A stretch of DNA of 64,000 nucleotides from positions 1 to 64,000 of the forward strand of contig CAZTAO010000008.1 in assembly GCA_964611645.1 (NCBI GenBank), written 5' to 3'. Each line of letters begins with the position of its first letter. Positions within the stretch are counted from its first letter, which is position 1. This document shows positions 25,484 to 34,422 of the stretch, one piece after another. This DNA comes from CAZTAO01 sp964611645. GTDB lineage: Bacteria; Armatimonadota; UBA5829. Position numbers and translations under genes: made by a program. Under the pieces are notes generated by a model. It was not told where the DNA came from. It saw only the letters and a program-made list of their open reading frames with translations, and did no database searches.

Positions 25484-28237
25484 ATGAAGACTCTGCCGTA
25501 TCTCACATTTGTCGCGCTGATCCTGGTTACGGCTCTGTTCTCATCTGTCTGCGCTGCGGAAGATGGCCTGGTCGCACGCTACACTTTCGATGAAGGCTCC
25601 GGGTCTGTCGCCAAAGACTCCAGCGGCAATGGACTAGACGGACAGATATTCGAAGCCAGGTTCGTCAAGCCCGACGGCGGCCGGGGCTATGTTCTCTACT
25701 TCGACACCCCCCAGGCCAGGGTAGACTGCGGCAAGTCCCCCGCCTTTGATATCACCGGTCCAATAACCATCCAGATGTGGATACGGCCCGAGACCGGCTA
25801 CTCTGTTGGTTCGGGTGAGCCTGGCCTTGCGGGCAAGGACCTCTCAAGCTATATGATCTCCTTCACCGGAGGGTGCTGGTGGTATATCAACGACACCGCC
25901 AACGCGATTAGCTGCGAAAGCCCTTTGGGTGAATGGACGCATGTGGTCGCAGTCTTTGACGGCAAGGAAATGCGGCTCTACCGCGACGGCCGCCAGGTCA
26001 ACCAGCGCAACTCCACTCATGCGACGATCAACCACTCCTCCTCCAGTTTCATTATCCGGCCCCCGGTGGTCTGGGGTGGGGCGATAGACCCGATCCAGCG
26101 CATAATGATCGACGACGTCCGCTTGTACAATCGCGCTCTCAGCTCCAGGGAAATATCGGATGACTATATGAGGGGGTCCAAGATCGTGGGCAAGGAGACG
26201 TGGTCCACACAGGTGAAGCTGACGACTCACCCCAGCGCCGACCCGCCTAACCTTATTACGGAAGGCGACTACTCACGGATGATGCCCGTTCCTCCGGGCT
26301 CAAAGATGAAGCTTTTCCTTGCCGACCGCAAAACCGGAAAAGTGCTGGCCAGCCACACATCAGGCGCGCTGGGAAGCTCCGGGCGGGTAGTGTGGTCGGT
26401 AGAGACCCAGACTCTGAAGCCAGGAACTTACCGGCTTCAGGCGGACATCCGCGACCGGTCCGGCAAGTTGGTTGGCGAAGTCTCCAGGGCCGAAGTGGTA
26501 CTGCCCGAGCCTGTTCCACCAGTGAAGCTGCCCAAAGGAGCAGCGCGCCTCAACAATTTCGTTGTGGAGCTGGTGAACGTGTCCGCGGCCAAAGGCGAGT
26601 CAGTCGGCTTTGAATGCTTCCGTGACGGCTGGGTCTTCATATCCGCGCCGGTTGGATCGGAAGCAGTTCTCGACGGCAGGCCCGTCCCGCTACGTGAAGA
26701 CACTATCAGCAGATCAAGCGAGGCGATGCAGTTCCTCGCCAAAGGTAGACACAACATCAGGCTGATCGCGCTCCCGAGATCAGGCAGACTCATAGTGCGC
26801 TCAATGCCTGAGATCATATACTCCGACCTCGGATACGGCGTCGGGACCTGGATTCGCGGGTTCGGGGACTTCGGGTGGGACTATTTGGTGAACACGGGCA
26901 TCCTGCGAGACGTCAATACCATCATAGAGCGCAAGCGTGAGCCGGCTAACGAATCCGGAATGAAAGACTGGTTCGAGCGGGGCCGCCGGGCAATTGGCTA
27001 CGGCAACGTCTATGAGCTATTCGGCCTGCCCAAGCCCCTCACTGCCGAGAAGATGTACGGCTATTTCGCCAACCATCGCGGGTTCGCCGACCCTGAACTC
27101 TCCGGCACGATAGTCGATGAGTTCTCCGGAGGAGCCTATCTCGATGAGTCGCCCAAGCTGGGTGAGGCCATCGATATGCTTCGCGCTGATCCCAAGTCCA
27201 GGGGTAAGGACCTGATCTTCTATGCCGTGAATATGTATGCGGGAAAAGGGGGTGCCAGCGGAGCGATGTTCGGCAAGCTCATGGAGGCAGGTTACAAGGT
27301 GTCGGAGGAGATGTATCTTCCCGAACAGCGAACTCTGGCCCAGGCCAAGAAGTACTTGGAAGAGCACATGGTAAACCGCGCCCTTCGGTATCGGGCGGCA
27401 TACCCGGGAAGCGTCGGCCAGACGATAGCCAATATGGGCCATCTGGCAGTGCCGCCGGAGCAGTTGGATGTGGACCCGCAGGTGGACTGGAAAGTGTGGA
27501 TGGACATGCAGATGAATGTCCTGGCTAACAACCCCGCATTCCGCGACCTTTACGGGGTGGCGTGGTATCACTCGGCATACGCGGGTGACGAGTACCAGAG
27601 GTGGGCCGGCAGGCTCTACCGCCACTACTGCGTTGAGGGCAAGAAAACAATGCTCTCCAAAGACCCATACATACTCCCCCACGTCCTCAATGGCGATTTC
27701 GAGAACAGCACGGACAACTGGACCGTCGCCCCTGCCGAACCGGGCTCTATTTCGGTCAAGTCCGGCGATGGCTACAGCTTCCTACAGGGCAGGTATCCCC
27801 CGACACCCCAGGGCAATACGTTCCTGTGGATGAAGCGCAGCGCCAAGGCCCCCAACACGATCTCGCAACCGATAGAGAAGCTCAAACCCGGCAGGCTCTA
27901 CTCGATGAATATGTTCGTCTCGGACTACCGGGACCTCACTCTGCCCAACTTTGAAAAGAAAGAGCACCCGACCACGGTCAAGATAGACGGCGGGGATATG
28001 GTCAACGAACTGAGCTTCCACGAGCTCTGGCCCAGCGGACTCTGCGGTCACAGCCACGGCCCGTTCAACCGCACAAACAACCTGTGGATCACCTACTACC
28101 GCCTGGTCTTCAAGGCAACGTCAAAAGAGGGCAAGCTAACAATCACAGACTGGGCCACCCCCGACACTCCCGGTGGTCCAATAGGCCAGGAGCAGATATA
28201 CAACTTTGTTCAGGTACAGCCGTTTTTGGAACTGTGA
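25484..28237 (+). CDS. Large secreted protein: LamG domain, central barrel-like region, C-terminal carbohydrate-binding-like module
   Basis: 917 aa from ATG 25484 (GGAGG upstream), with a signal peptide ending near AEDG (residue 26). Residues about 26-240 are a LamG/concanavalin-like domain (GLVARYTFDEGSGSVAKDSSG, then WTHVVAVFDGKEMRLYRDG and MIDDVRLYNRALSSREI). A Pro-rich linker and beta-type region (about 240-430) come next, then a possible alpha/beta barrel (about 440-720) with GIVDEFSGG-like strands. A C-terminal jelly-roll begins at NGDFENSTDNWTV (about 740). Probable extracellular polysaccharide-binding or -degrading protein; no catalytic residues can be named. Confidence 0.72.
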   Translation: MKTLPYLTFVALILVTALFSSVCAAEDGLVARYTFDEGSGSVAKDSSGNGLDGQIFEARFVKPDGGRGYVLYFDTPQARVDCGKSPAFDITGPITIQMWIRPETGYSVGSGEPGLAGKDLSSYMISFTGGCWWYINDTANAISCESPLGEWTHVVAVFDGKEMRLYRDGRQVNQRNSTHATINHSSSSFIIRPPVVWGGAIDPIQRIMIDDVRLYNRALSSREISDDYMRGSKIVGKETWSTQVKLTTHPSADPPNLITEGDYSRMMPVPPGSKMKLFLADRKTGKVLASHTSGALGSSGRVVWSVETQTLKPGTYRLQADIRDRSGKLVGEVSRAEVVLPEPVPPVKLPKGAARLNNFVVELVNVSAAKGESVGFECFRDGWVFISAPVGSEAVLDGRPVPLREDTISRSSEAMQFLAKGRHNIRLIALPRSGRLIVRSMPEIIYSDLGYGVGTWIRGFGDFGWDYLVNTGILRDVNTIIERKREPANESGMKDWFERGRRAIGYGNVYELFGLPKPLTAEKMYGYFANHRGFADPELSGTIVDEFSGGAYLDESPKLGEAIDMLRADPKSRGKDLIFYAVNMYAGKGGASGAMFGKLMEAGYKVSEEMYLPEQRTLAQAKKYLEEHMVNRALRYRAAYPGSVGQTIANMGHLAVPPEQLDVDPQVDWKVWMDMQMNVLANNPAFRDLYGVAWYHSAYAGDEYQRWAGRLYRHYCVEGKKTMLSKDPYILPHVLNGDFENSTDNWTVAPAEPGSISVKSGDGYSFLQGRYPPTPQGNTFLWMKRSAKAPNTISQPIEKLKPGRLYSMNMFVSDYRDLTLPNFEKKEHPTTVKIDGGDMVNELSFHELWPSGLCGHSHGPFNRTNNLWITYYRLVFKATSKEGKLTITDWATPDTPGGPIGQEQIYNFVQVQPFLEL

Positions 28238-28289
28238 TGGAGACAGTGGAAAGTGGAAAGCGGAGAGAGTTCACGCTGCGCACAGTCCG

Positions 28290-28318
28290 ATTCCCCCTTT
28301 GAAGGGGGCAGGGGGATG
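28290..28318. repeat. CCCCC-type palindrome (loose relative of the 20482 element)
   Basis: ATTCCCCCTTTGAAGGGGG followed by CAGGGGGATG. It lies in a 178-bp gap that also holds the TCCCTCCAGGTA hairpin at 28370-28396. Confidence 0.55.
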
Positions 28319-28369
28319 TGCGTGTCTCTTTTGACAAGCAGTTGGCTCCGGGCTGACAAACAGACTCCA

Positions 28370-28396
28370 TCCCTCCAGGTATCCTACCTGGAGGGA
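28370..28396. repeat. Second copy of the TCCCTCCAGGTA hairpin
   Basis: The same 12-bp stem as at 21592-21618, with loop TCC instead of TCT. It ends 19 bp before the start of the gene at 28416, so here it is in a leader rather than a terminator position. Two identical stems with different loop bases suggest selection on pairing or recent mobility. Confidence 0.7.
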
Positions 28397-28415
28397 GTAA
28401 GGTAGGCACAAACAA

Positions 28416-29771
28416 ATGACAGAAACAACATCGCCGGGATCCCGGACCGGGCGGAAGAGGCTCGTTAAGGGGCTGATCATCGTCGTGCTGGTGGCCATCG
28501 CTGTGTTCGGTTGGTTTGCCTACAAAAACGCGCCGGTTGCATACCACGCTCCGGTACCGATAATGCCCAAGCCCAATGGCTACGACTACTTCGTGGCGGC
28601 TGGCAAAGCCCTTGTGGGCAAGGACAATATCAGAAAGGCGGTAGGAAAGCCTTCAGACTTTGCGTCAATGAACCCGGCGGTGACGCGCTCTGAGAAGCTG
28701 TCTCTTGTTAACAAGAACGCCAAGACCCTTTCGCTGCTGCGCGAAGGATTTCGCTACCGCTTCGCCAATCCATCAGTTCGCTCGCTCTATACGTCGAACA
28801 AGCCATATTACCCAATGCGGGATATCGCGTGGCTCCACGTGATCCAGGCAGATAATCGCATAGCGGCGGGTGATTACGGCGGAGCAATGCGCAGCTATCT
28901 GGATGCCTGCGAGATGGGTGCAAGGCTCCCACAAGGCGGCACACTATTGCCCGCTGTGGTAGGCATAACTTGTGAGGATGTCGGTCGTAGAGACGCGTGG
29001 GGAATTATCGACAATGTACCTGCTGACACTGCAAGGCAAGGAGCGCTCCGTGTCAGTCACCTGTTGAGTACTCAGCCATCCACTGCTGAACTGATGACGG
29101 AGGAGAAGCACTATTCGGCTTCCGGGCTAGCGGAAATGATCAATGAGATGGACTATTATAAACTGGTGATGAATTTCACGTATCTCAATGACAACCTGCA
29201 CGTCAGTGACGACAGCACGTATTCTCACATCCTCTTGCTTGCAAGAATCTACACAGCCAGCAAGCGAAGCATTCTGCGATCATGGGTTAAGTTCAGCGAC
29301 CAGTGCATTGAGGAATGCAGAAAGCCTTATCCGCAAAGGGTATGGCCGAAGTCCGGGGAGCCAATAGTCCTTTGCCTTTCACCTATGAATCGAGATATCC
29401 AGTGCAGGATCGAAGTTAACAGGGCAATCGATGGCCTGCTTTGCCTCTCGTTGGCTCTTCGGGCCTACAAGCTGGAGCACGGGGAGTATCCTCAGGCGTT
29501 GGCAGACCTGACGCCGGGTTACCTGGCCAAGCTGCCCAATGATCCATTCTCAATGCGCGGCACGTTCCGATATCGTCCCACGAAAGAAGGATACCTGTTG
29601 TACAGCCTTGGCCGGGACTGCGTGGACGACGGAGGCAAGCCGAGTCGTCGAACAGCAGCTCATTCAGACGACTGTGAATCGCCGAGCCAGGCGATTGACG
29701 CAGACGCCAAGGGTGACATAGTGGCCGGGGTGAACAGTTGGATCATCTTTGATATTCCATCCGGCCAATGA
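28416..29771 (+). CDS. Membrane-anchored protein with pseudopilin-like C-terminal segment
   Basis: 451 aa. A single N-terminal membrane helix (residues about 18-38) follows a basic cytoplasmic stretch, leaving most of the protein outside. The central helical region (about 60-320) is unrecognised. The C-terminal part, ALRAYKLEHGEYPQALADL followed by LPNDPFSMRG and YSLGRDCVDDGG, resembles the C-terminal globular part of GspG-type pseudopilins and of similar proteins common in Planctomycetes and Armatimonadota. Weak ribosome site. Downstream of the LamG gene and 28 bp before the metallophosphatase; role unknown. Confidence 0.6.
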   Translation: MTETTSPGSRTGRKRLVKGLIIVVLVAIAVFGWFAYKNAPVAYHAPVPIMPKPNGYDYFVAAGKALVGKDNIRKAVGKPSDFASMNPAVTRSEKLSLVNKNAKTLSLLREGFRYRFANPSVRSLYTSNKPYYPMRDIAWLHVIQADNRIAAGDYGGAMRSYLDACEMGARLPQGGTLLPAVVGITCEDVGRRDAWGIIDNVPADTARQGALRVSHLLSTQPSTAELMTEEKHYSASGLAEMINEMDYYKLVMNFTYLNDNLHVSDDSTYSHILLLARIYTASKRSILRSWVKFSDQCIEECRKPYPQRVWPKSGEPIVLCLSPMNRDIQCRIEVNRAIDGLLCLSLALRAYKLEHGEYPQALADLTPGYLAKLPNDPFSMRGTFRYRPTKEGYLLYSLGRDCVDDGGKPSRRTAAHSDDCESPSQAIDADAKGDIVAGVNSWIIFDIPSGQ

Positions 29772-29799
29772 CTAGCAGAAAGGACTGACCAGAAATCTC

Positions 29800-30690
29800 A
29801 TGAGCGTCAACCTAAAACCATACCACGACAACAGCGTCCACATTCAGGACGCGCGCGTTACCAAGCCTGTCACATTCGCGCAGATAACCGACCTCCACCT
29901 GCACCCCGCGCCGGAGTTGTGGCCGGAGGAGTATGTGTCCCAGATCGAGTGGTGGGATGTGGAGTTCAACCGACCGGCCTCCCTGCTGCCAGGAATACTG
30001 GACCAGGTCGCCCAGCGGGGGGTGGATTTTGTCCTGTTCACCGGCGACAACATCGACCACTACTCTCCCGAGGCGGCGAAGATGTATGTGGACGAGTGCG
30101 CTAAGCGGGGCCTTCGCGCCCACTTTGTGTTTGGTAACCACGATTTTCAGCCTGAGCCTGTTCGCTATGGCGGCCAGCCCGGTGGTCCGGTGATGCGCGA
30201 GGAGTATGGCCGGAAGCTGGCGGGCCACTGGGGCATGCCGGATCTTTACTACTCTTTCGAGTTCAACGGGGTTCGCTTCATAGCAATCGACGTTCCTTAC
30301 GATAAGACTCCTCGCGGGTACGAAGGCTTCCTCGAGAAGCCTGAGGTGGACTGGCTCATCGACCAGCTAGAGTATGATGGCCCGATAGTGGCGTTCTACC
30401 ATGTGCCATTCCGCAGGCAGAACCAGATGTTCCAACTCAAGATGCATTGGGGCTCGTGCTGCAGGCTCTGGATCGCGGAGACTAGGCAGGGACTTCGCGC
30501 GAGGAAGGCGCTGGAGCAGTGCCCAAACCTGCTTGCGACATTCACCGGCCACTACCACTTCTCCGGCATATCCCCCCTTGGCGAAAGCTGTCAGATAGTC
30601 ACGCAAGGAGCAATAGAAGGGCTGTGGCGATATGTGAGGATAGACGACCAACCCCATCCCAGGTCAATGCGACAAGGCCCGCCGGTCTAA
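29800..30690 (+). CDS. Calcineurin-like metallophosphoesterase
   Basis: 296 aa with the complete metal-ligand set: TDLHLHP (D-x-H), FTGDNID (GD), FGNHDF (GNH), VAFYHVPF (H) and FTGHYHFSG (GHxH). No signal peptide. The family covers phosphodiesterases, nucleotidases and sugar phosphatases; substrate not predictable. Sits 28 bp behind the pseudopilin-like gene. Confidence 0.87.
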   Translation: MSVNLKPYHDNSVHIQDARVTKPVTFAQITDLHLHPAPELWPEEYVSQIEWWDVEFNRPASLLPGILDQVAQRGVDFVLFTGDNIDHYSPEAAKMYVDECAKRGLRAHFVFGNHDFQPEPVRYGGQPGGPVMREEYGRKLAGHWGMPDLYYSFEFNGVRFIAIDVPYDKTPRGYEGFLEKPEVDWLIDQLEYDGPIVAFYHVPFRRQNQMFQLKMHWGSCCRLWIAETRQGLRARKALEQCPNLLATFTGHYHFSGISPLGESCQIVTQGAIEGLWRYVRIDDQPHPRSMRQGPPV

Positions 30691-30806
30691 AAGACTCCAG
30701 GTACGCAACCTTTCAGCGTGTCATTCGTTGTAACAGGTGTGGGCCATTACGACATTGATGGGTAGACCTGAGAATAGGGCGATTCAGAAAGAAAGGCGCT
30801 GATGCC

Positions 30807-32177
30807 ATGAGGACACTGAATGCATTGGTTGTATGCGTGTGCGTATTGCTGCTCGCGGGAGCCTGCCGCGCGCAGGTCCTCAGCACAACGGGCGGTGACC
30901 AAAGCCCAGTTCTGGTCGAGCGGTTCAATTCCGGCAAGATCAATATCAAGCTTTGGCGGCTTGTGAATAACGGCGACGGCGTGACCGCGCGTGTCAGGCA
31001 CGGCAGGCTGGAGGTCACATTTCCTCCAACTGCCCACGGTGGCACTTTCGGCGCTCCGTTGCTCTCCACCTGGCAGCCCAAGGGCGATTTCGACATGCAG
31101 GTGGATTACTGGCTCCTCGAGTGGCCGGAGGGCAATGGAGTCAGAGCCGGGCTGGGTGCGGGGATATGCTGTGTACACCGCGTGAACCGGGGCTCGCTGG
31201 GTTCGGAACCGTATGATGCAGTCGGGGCGGATTACGGCAACGGTCACAGCGGCTCCGTCGCTTGTTCCGATAGGCGCGGCAAGTTCCGACTGGTCAGAGT
31301 TGGCCCGACCATCAGTTCCTATGATTACCAAGACCGCCATTGGCGGCTGCTCTACTCATACGATCAGGGCGCTCAAGACCTCGAATGGGCAGCGTTGAGC
31401 ACCTGGTCCCACGACTACGCCTTTGCCAAGAAGCAAGTCAAGATCGCATTCGACAACTTTCAGGTGAACGGCGGGAGGATAGACCTGCCTGGCGAGACGA
31501 AACCGGTCTTCGCCGACGAATTCAGCGGTGAATCCATCAATAACCGCTTCTGGACACTCACGAGCGAGGGCTCTGGTCCGGAGGTCAAGCAGAGGGGAGG
31601 ACAACTCGAAGTCGTTCTTCCGTCCGATTCAAGGGATGACCCGAAGCTGGGCCTGTTCAGGGCGGGGGCGATCGGCCGGAAGATGCTCAAGGGCAACTTC
31701 GATATACAGGTAGACTACAGGCTGCACTGGTGGCCGTACATGAACGGCGCGAGGGTGGGGCTGGTAACAAGTTGGGGCGACATCGAGCGCACCAGCCGGG
31801 GCAACGCCGCCGACGCCTCAGGCTACGGCTTCGAGGTCTACGCGACCAACATAGGCCCGCCGACAAGCACACCTTTCTGGATCGCGGGAGCTAACGGGAT
31901 TTCGCAGTCAAAGGACCGCACCGGAACCCTCAGGCTGGTGAGAATCGGCGACAAGATGACCGGTTACTACTGGGGCGGCGATGGCTGGAAAGAGCTGGGG
32001 TCCAACACAGTCACCACAACCGAGGTGCAGTTCGGAGTCCTAGCCTGGTCCCACGACTACGCGTTCCACCAGAGGATGGTCAAGGTCTATTTCGACAATT
32101 TCAGGGTCAGTTCAGGCACGCTGGTTGCACCCGCTGCCATTCCAAGCAAAAGCGTGGCCCTACGCGGAGGGTCGTGA
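30807..32177 (+). CDS. Secreted protein of two tandem concanavalin-like domains
   Basis: 456 aa with a clear signal peptide (LVVCVCVLLLAGACRAQ). Two homologous halves follow: residues about 35-225 and 232-440. Each begins with PV(L/F)xxxFxSGxINxxxW and GRLEV or GQLEV, continues with KGDFDMQVDY or KGNFDIQVDY, and ends with WSHDYAF...VK..FDNFxV. This is an internal gene duplication of a LamG/concanavalin-type beta-sandwich, probably sugar-binding or a glycan hydrolase-like fold at the cell surface. No catalytic pair is evident. Confidence 0.7.
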   Translation: MRTLNALVVCVCVLLLAGACRAQVLSTTGGDQSPVLVERFNSGKINIKLWRLVNNGDGVTARVRHGRLEVTFPPTAHGGTFGAPLLSTWQPKGDFDMQVDYWLLEWPEGNGVRAGLGAGICCVHRVNRGSLGSEPYDAVGADYGNGHSGSVACSDRRGKFRLVRVGPTISSYDYQDRHWRLLYSYDQGAQDLEWAALSTWSHDYAFAKKQVKIAFDNFQVNGGRIDLPGETKPVFADEFSGESINNRFWTLTSEGSGPEVKQRGGQLEVVLPSDSRDDPKLGLFRAGAIGRKMLKGNFDIQVDYRLHWWPYMNGARVGLVTSWGDIERTSRGNAADASGYGFEVYATNIGPPTSTPFWIAGANGISQSKDRTGTLRLVRIGDKMTGYYWGGDGWKELGSNTVTTTEVQFGVLAWSHDYAFHQRMVKVYFDNFRVSSGTLVAPAAIPSKSVALRGGS

Positions 32178-32331
32178 CCGAGTGGGATTCTACCCGACGG
32201 ATAGGGCATTGAGGGACAGCAATGCGAGCGTTCGGCCCGGAATCCCTTCGGGTCCCCTACTCTGCTTCTTAGCCACAAAGTGCTAGAATAGAGGTCCTGC
32301 GTGTTCAGGGAAGAGACCAGGGAATGAGGTA

Positions 32332-32943
32332 ATGATAATCACCACCCACACAGACACCCAATACACCGACCAAACCTTCGACCAGATAGACTGGTCAGGT
32401 GAGGAGATAACTCGCTGCAGCTTCACCCGATGCCGGTTCCCAGGCGCGGTGTTGAGCGAGTGCGTGGTGGCTAATTGCGAGTTTGAGGAGTGCGAGTTCT
32501 CGTGGACCCGGATGAACGCGATGGTCTTGCGGGACTCCTCGCTGGTCGGCTGCACTTTTTCCGGCGCCGATCTCTTCCTAACCAAGTTCGAGAACTGCCG
32601 AATGATTGGGTCATCTTTCATCGAATGCCAGATGGGCGGGGTGACCATAGTTGGTGGAAACTGGTCGTGGGTTAGCTTCAGATACCAGGAACTTGAGGGA
32701 ATCGACCTCGCGAGGCTGCCGCTGATCGAAGCCGACCTTACTGGCGCGAACCTCTCCAAGGCTGATCTGCGAGGCGCCGACCTCACCCGCGCCAACCTCA
32801 ACCTGACCAAGCTTACCGGCGCAGACCTTCGCGGAGCCAACCTCACCGGAGTGGACCTACGTACCGCAGACCTCAAAGACGCTCGAATAGACATTGCCCA
32901 CGCCATCCAAATAGCCCGCTGCTTCGGCGCGAATGTGGAGTAG
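32332..32943 (+). CDS. Pentapeptide-repeat protein
   Basis: 203 aa of A(D/N)LxG-type pentapeptides. Degenerate units (CxFxxCxF) fill the first 110 residues and regular ones (ADLTGANLSKADLRGADL and onward) fill 140-195. Such proteins fold into a right-handed quadrilateral beta-helix. Some (Qnr, MfpA) protect gyrase by mimicking DNA, but most have no known role. No signal peptide. The ATG at 32332 follows GAATGAGG. The 154-bp upstream gap has no strong promoter. Confidence 0.85.
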   Translation: MIITTHTDTQYTDQTFDQIDWSGEEITRCSFTRCRFPGAVLSECVVANCEFEECEFSWTRMNAMVLRDSSLVGCTFSGADLFLTKFENCRMIGSSFIECQMGGVTIVGGNWSWVSFRYQELEGIDLARLPLIEADLTGANLSKADLRGADLTRANLNLTKLTGADLRGANLTGVDLRTADLKDARIDIAHAIQIARCFGANVE

Positions 32944-33197
32944 GGGTAGCGCCACACGAATAGGATGATCTCGGTCTTCTTTCGTGTTTTCCAGTTTTCG
33001 TGTCTTCGTGATGAAAAGCGGTCTTCCGCTTCCGACTGTACTCGCCAACACCGAACTGTTGCGTAAAGAAACAAAAACGAGTAAGAAAAGTTGGGATGTG
33101 GTAAAATAGAGGTAACGACTAAAGAAATGCTCGGAAAATGCGTCCACCAACTCCGAAGAGAGCGGGCCGACCAACCAAGCAGTTAGGATTCGACTCT

Positions 33198-34304
33198 ATG
33201 TCTAGTTGGAAATTGCCCACTCTGCGAATACGTGGTCTGAGTATCGACCCACCTATATTCCAGGGTGGGATGGGAGTTAGGGTATCGGGAGCCAGACTAG
33301 CTGCGGCGGTTGCCAATGAAGGCTGCGCGGGCACCATTGCGAGCGTGGGTTTGGGCAAGTTTGAGGATGCCCCGAGCAGCGAGTTTGTGAAGCTTAATGA
33401 CGATGCGCTCCGGGAAGAAATGCGCACTGCCAGGAGCCTGAGCGACGGAGTTATCGGGGTCAATGTAATGGTGGCCCTCTCCAACTACGAGAGCCTTGTG
33501 AAAGTGGCGGTGGAAGAGAAAGCCGATTTCATAGCCTCCGGTGCAGGACTGCCTTTTGAACTCCCCGGGCTTGTCGGAGATTCCGACATTGCCTTGATCC
33601 CCATTGTATCTTCCGCCAGGGCTCTGCGGATCATCTGCTCGAGATGGAAATCCTCGCACAACCGCCTCCCCGATGCCGTGATAGTTGAAGGCCCCAGGGC
33701 CGGCGGTCACCTCGGCTTCAAGCACGAAGAACTTGCGGACAATACCCACGCAGGCCTTGAGCGGATTGTCGAAGAGACTCTAGACCTGGTCAACACGATG
33801 GATACTCCCTTCCCGGTGATCGCGGCGGGTGGTATATTCGACGGCGGAGACATGGTTCGTTTCCTCAACCTCGGAGCCTCTGGGGTCCAGATGGCAACCC
33901 GGTTTGTCTGCACCGACGAATGTGACGCGGACGGCCGCTTCAAGCAAGCCTACCTGGACGCCAGCGAAGAAGACATAACCGTCATACACAGTCCGGTTGG
34001 AATGCCCGGTAGAGTCATCAGGAACGCCTTCGTCAAGAGGGTTGTCGGAGGCGAAAGAGTCCCATTCAAGTGTGACTTCAAGTGCCTGAGAACCTGCGAC
34101 AAGGCTACCGCGCCCTACTGCATAGCCAAAGCGCTTGTCGATGCCGCGAGGGGCAACTTTGAGGAAGCGTTTGCTTTCGCCGGCTCCAACGCGTTCAAGT
34201 GCCGCGAGATACTCTCGGTAAAGGCGCTTGTGAAGAAGCTGGTAGAGGAAGCCCGTTCCTCCCTGCTGATCCAGACTCCCGCATCAGCGGCCCAGGTAGC
34301 CTGA
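33198..34304 (+). CDS. Nitronate monooxygenase / FabK-like FMN enzyme
   Basis: 368 aa from the ATG at 33198 (AGGA 10 nt upstream), chosen because homologues start just before the IFQGGMGV strand; ATG 33138 is also possible. FMN-binding TIM barrel: PPIFQGGMGVRVSG, GVNVMVAL, DFIASGAGLP, VIVEGPRAGGHLGF with the active His of nitronate monooxygenase, AAGGIFDGGDM and GASGVQMATRFV. It could oxidise alkyl nitronates or act as an enoyl-ACP reductase. A Cys-rich tail (CDFKCLRTCDKATAPYC) is a feature of a known subgroup. Confidence 0.85.
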   Translation: MSSWKLPTLRIRGLSIDPPIFQGGMGVRVSGARLAAAVANEGCAGTIASVGLGKFEDAPSSEFVKLNDDALREEMRTARSLSDGVIGVNVMVALSNYESLVKVAVEEKADFIASGAGLPFELPGLVGDSDIALIPIVSSARALRIICSRWKSSHNRLPDAVIVEGPRAGGHLGFKHEELADNTHAGLERIVEETLDLVNTMDTPFPVIAAGGIFDGGDMVRFLNLGASGVQMATRFVCTDECDADGRFKQAYLDASEEDITVIHSPVGMPGRVIRNAFVKRVVGGERVPFKCDFKCLRTCDKATAPYCIAKALVDAARGNFEEAFAFAGSNAFKCREILSVKALVKKLVEEARSSLLIQTPASAAQVA

Positions 34305-34324
34305 TAGTTCAGCACTAACATACG

Positions 34325-34413
34325 CAACCAAGATGGTCAGCAACCAAGATGGTCAGGGACATGATGTCCCTGACCATCATCAGTCTGTTTTCCACCATCA
34401 AACCATCAAACCA
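34325..34413. repeat. Repeat-dense spacer: 16-mer duplication, 14-bp hairpin and octamer array
   Basis: Between the convergent ends of the FMN enzyme and clpB lie two copies of CAACCAAGATGGTCAG, a hairpin with a perfect 14-bp stem and TGA loop (34348-34361/34365-34378), and three ACCATCAA octamers. The hairpin may serve as a bidirectional terminator, although no T-tract is present. Confidence 0.7.
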
Positions 34414-34422
34414 TCAGGCCAA

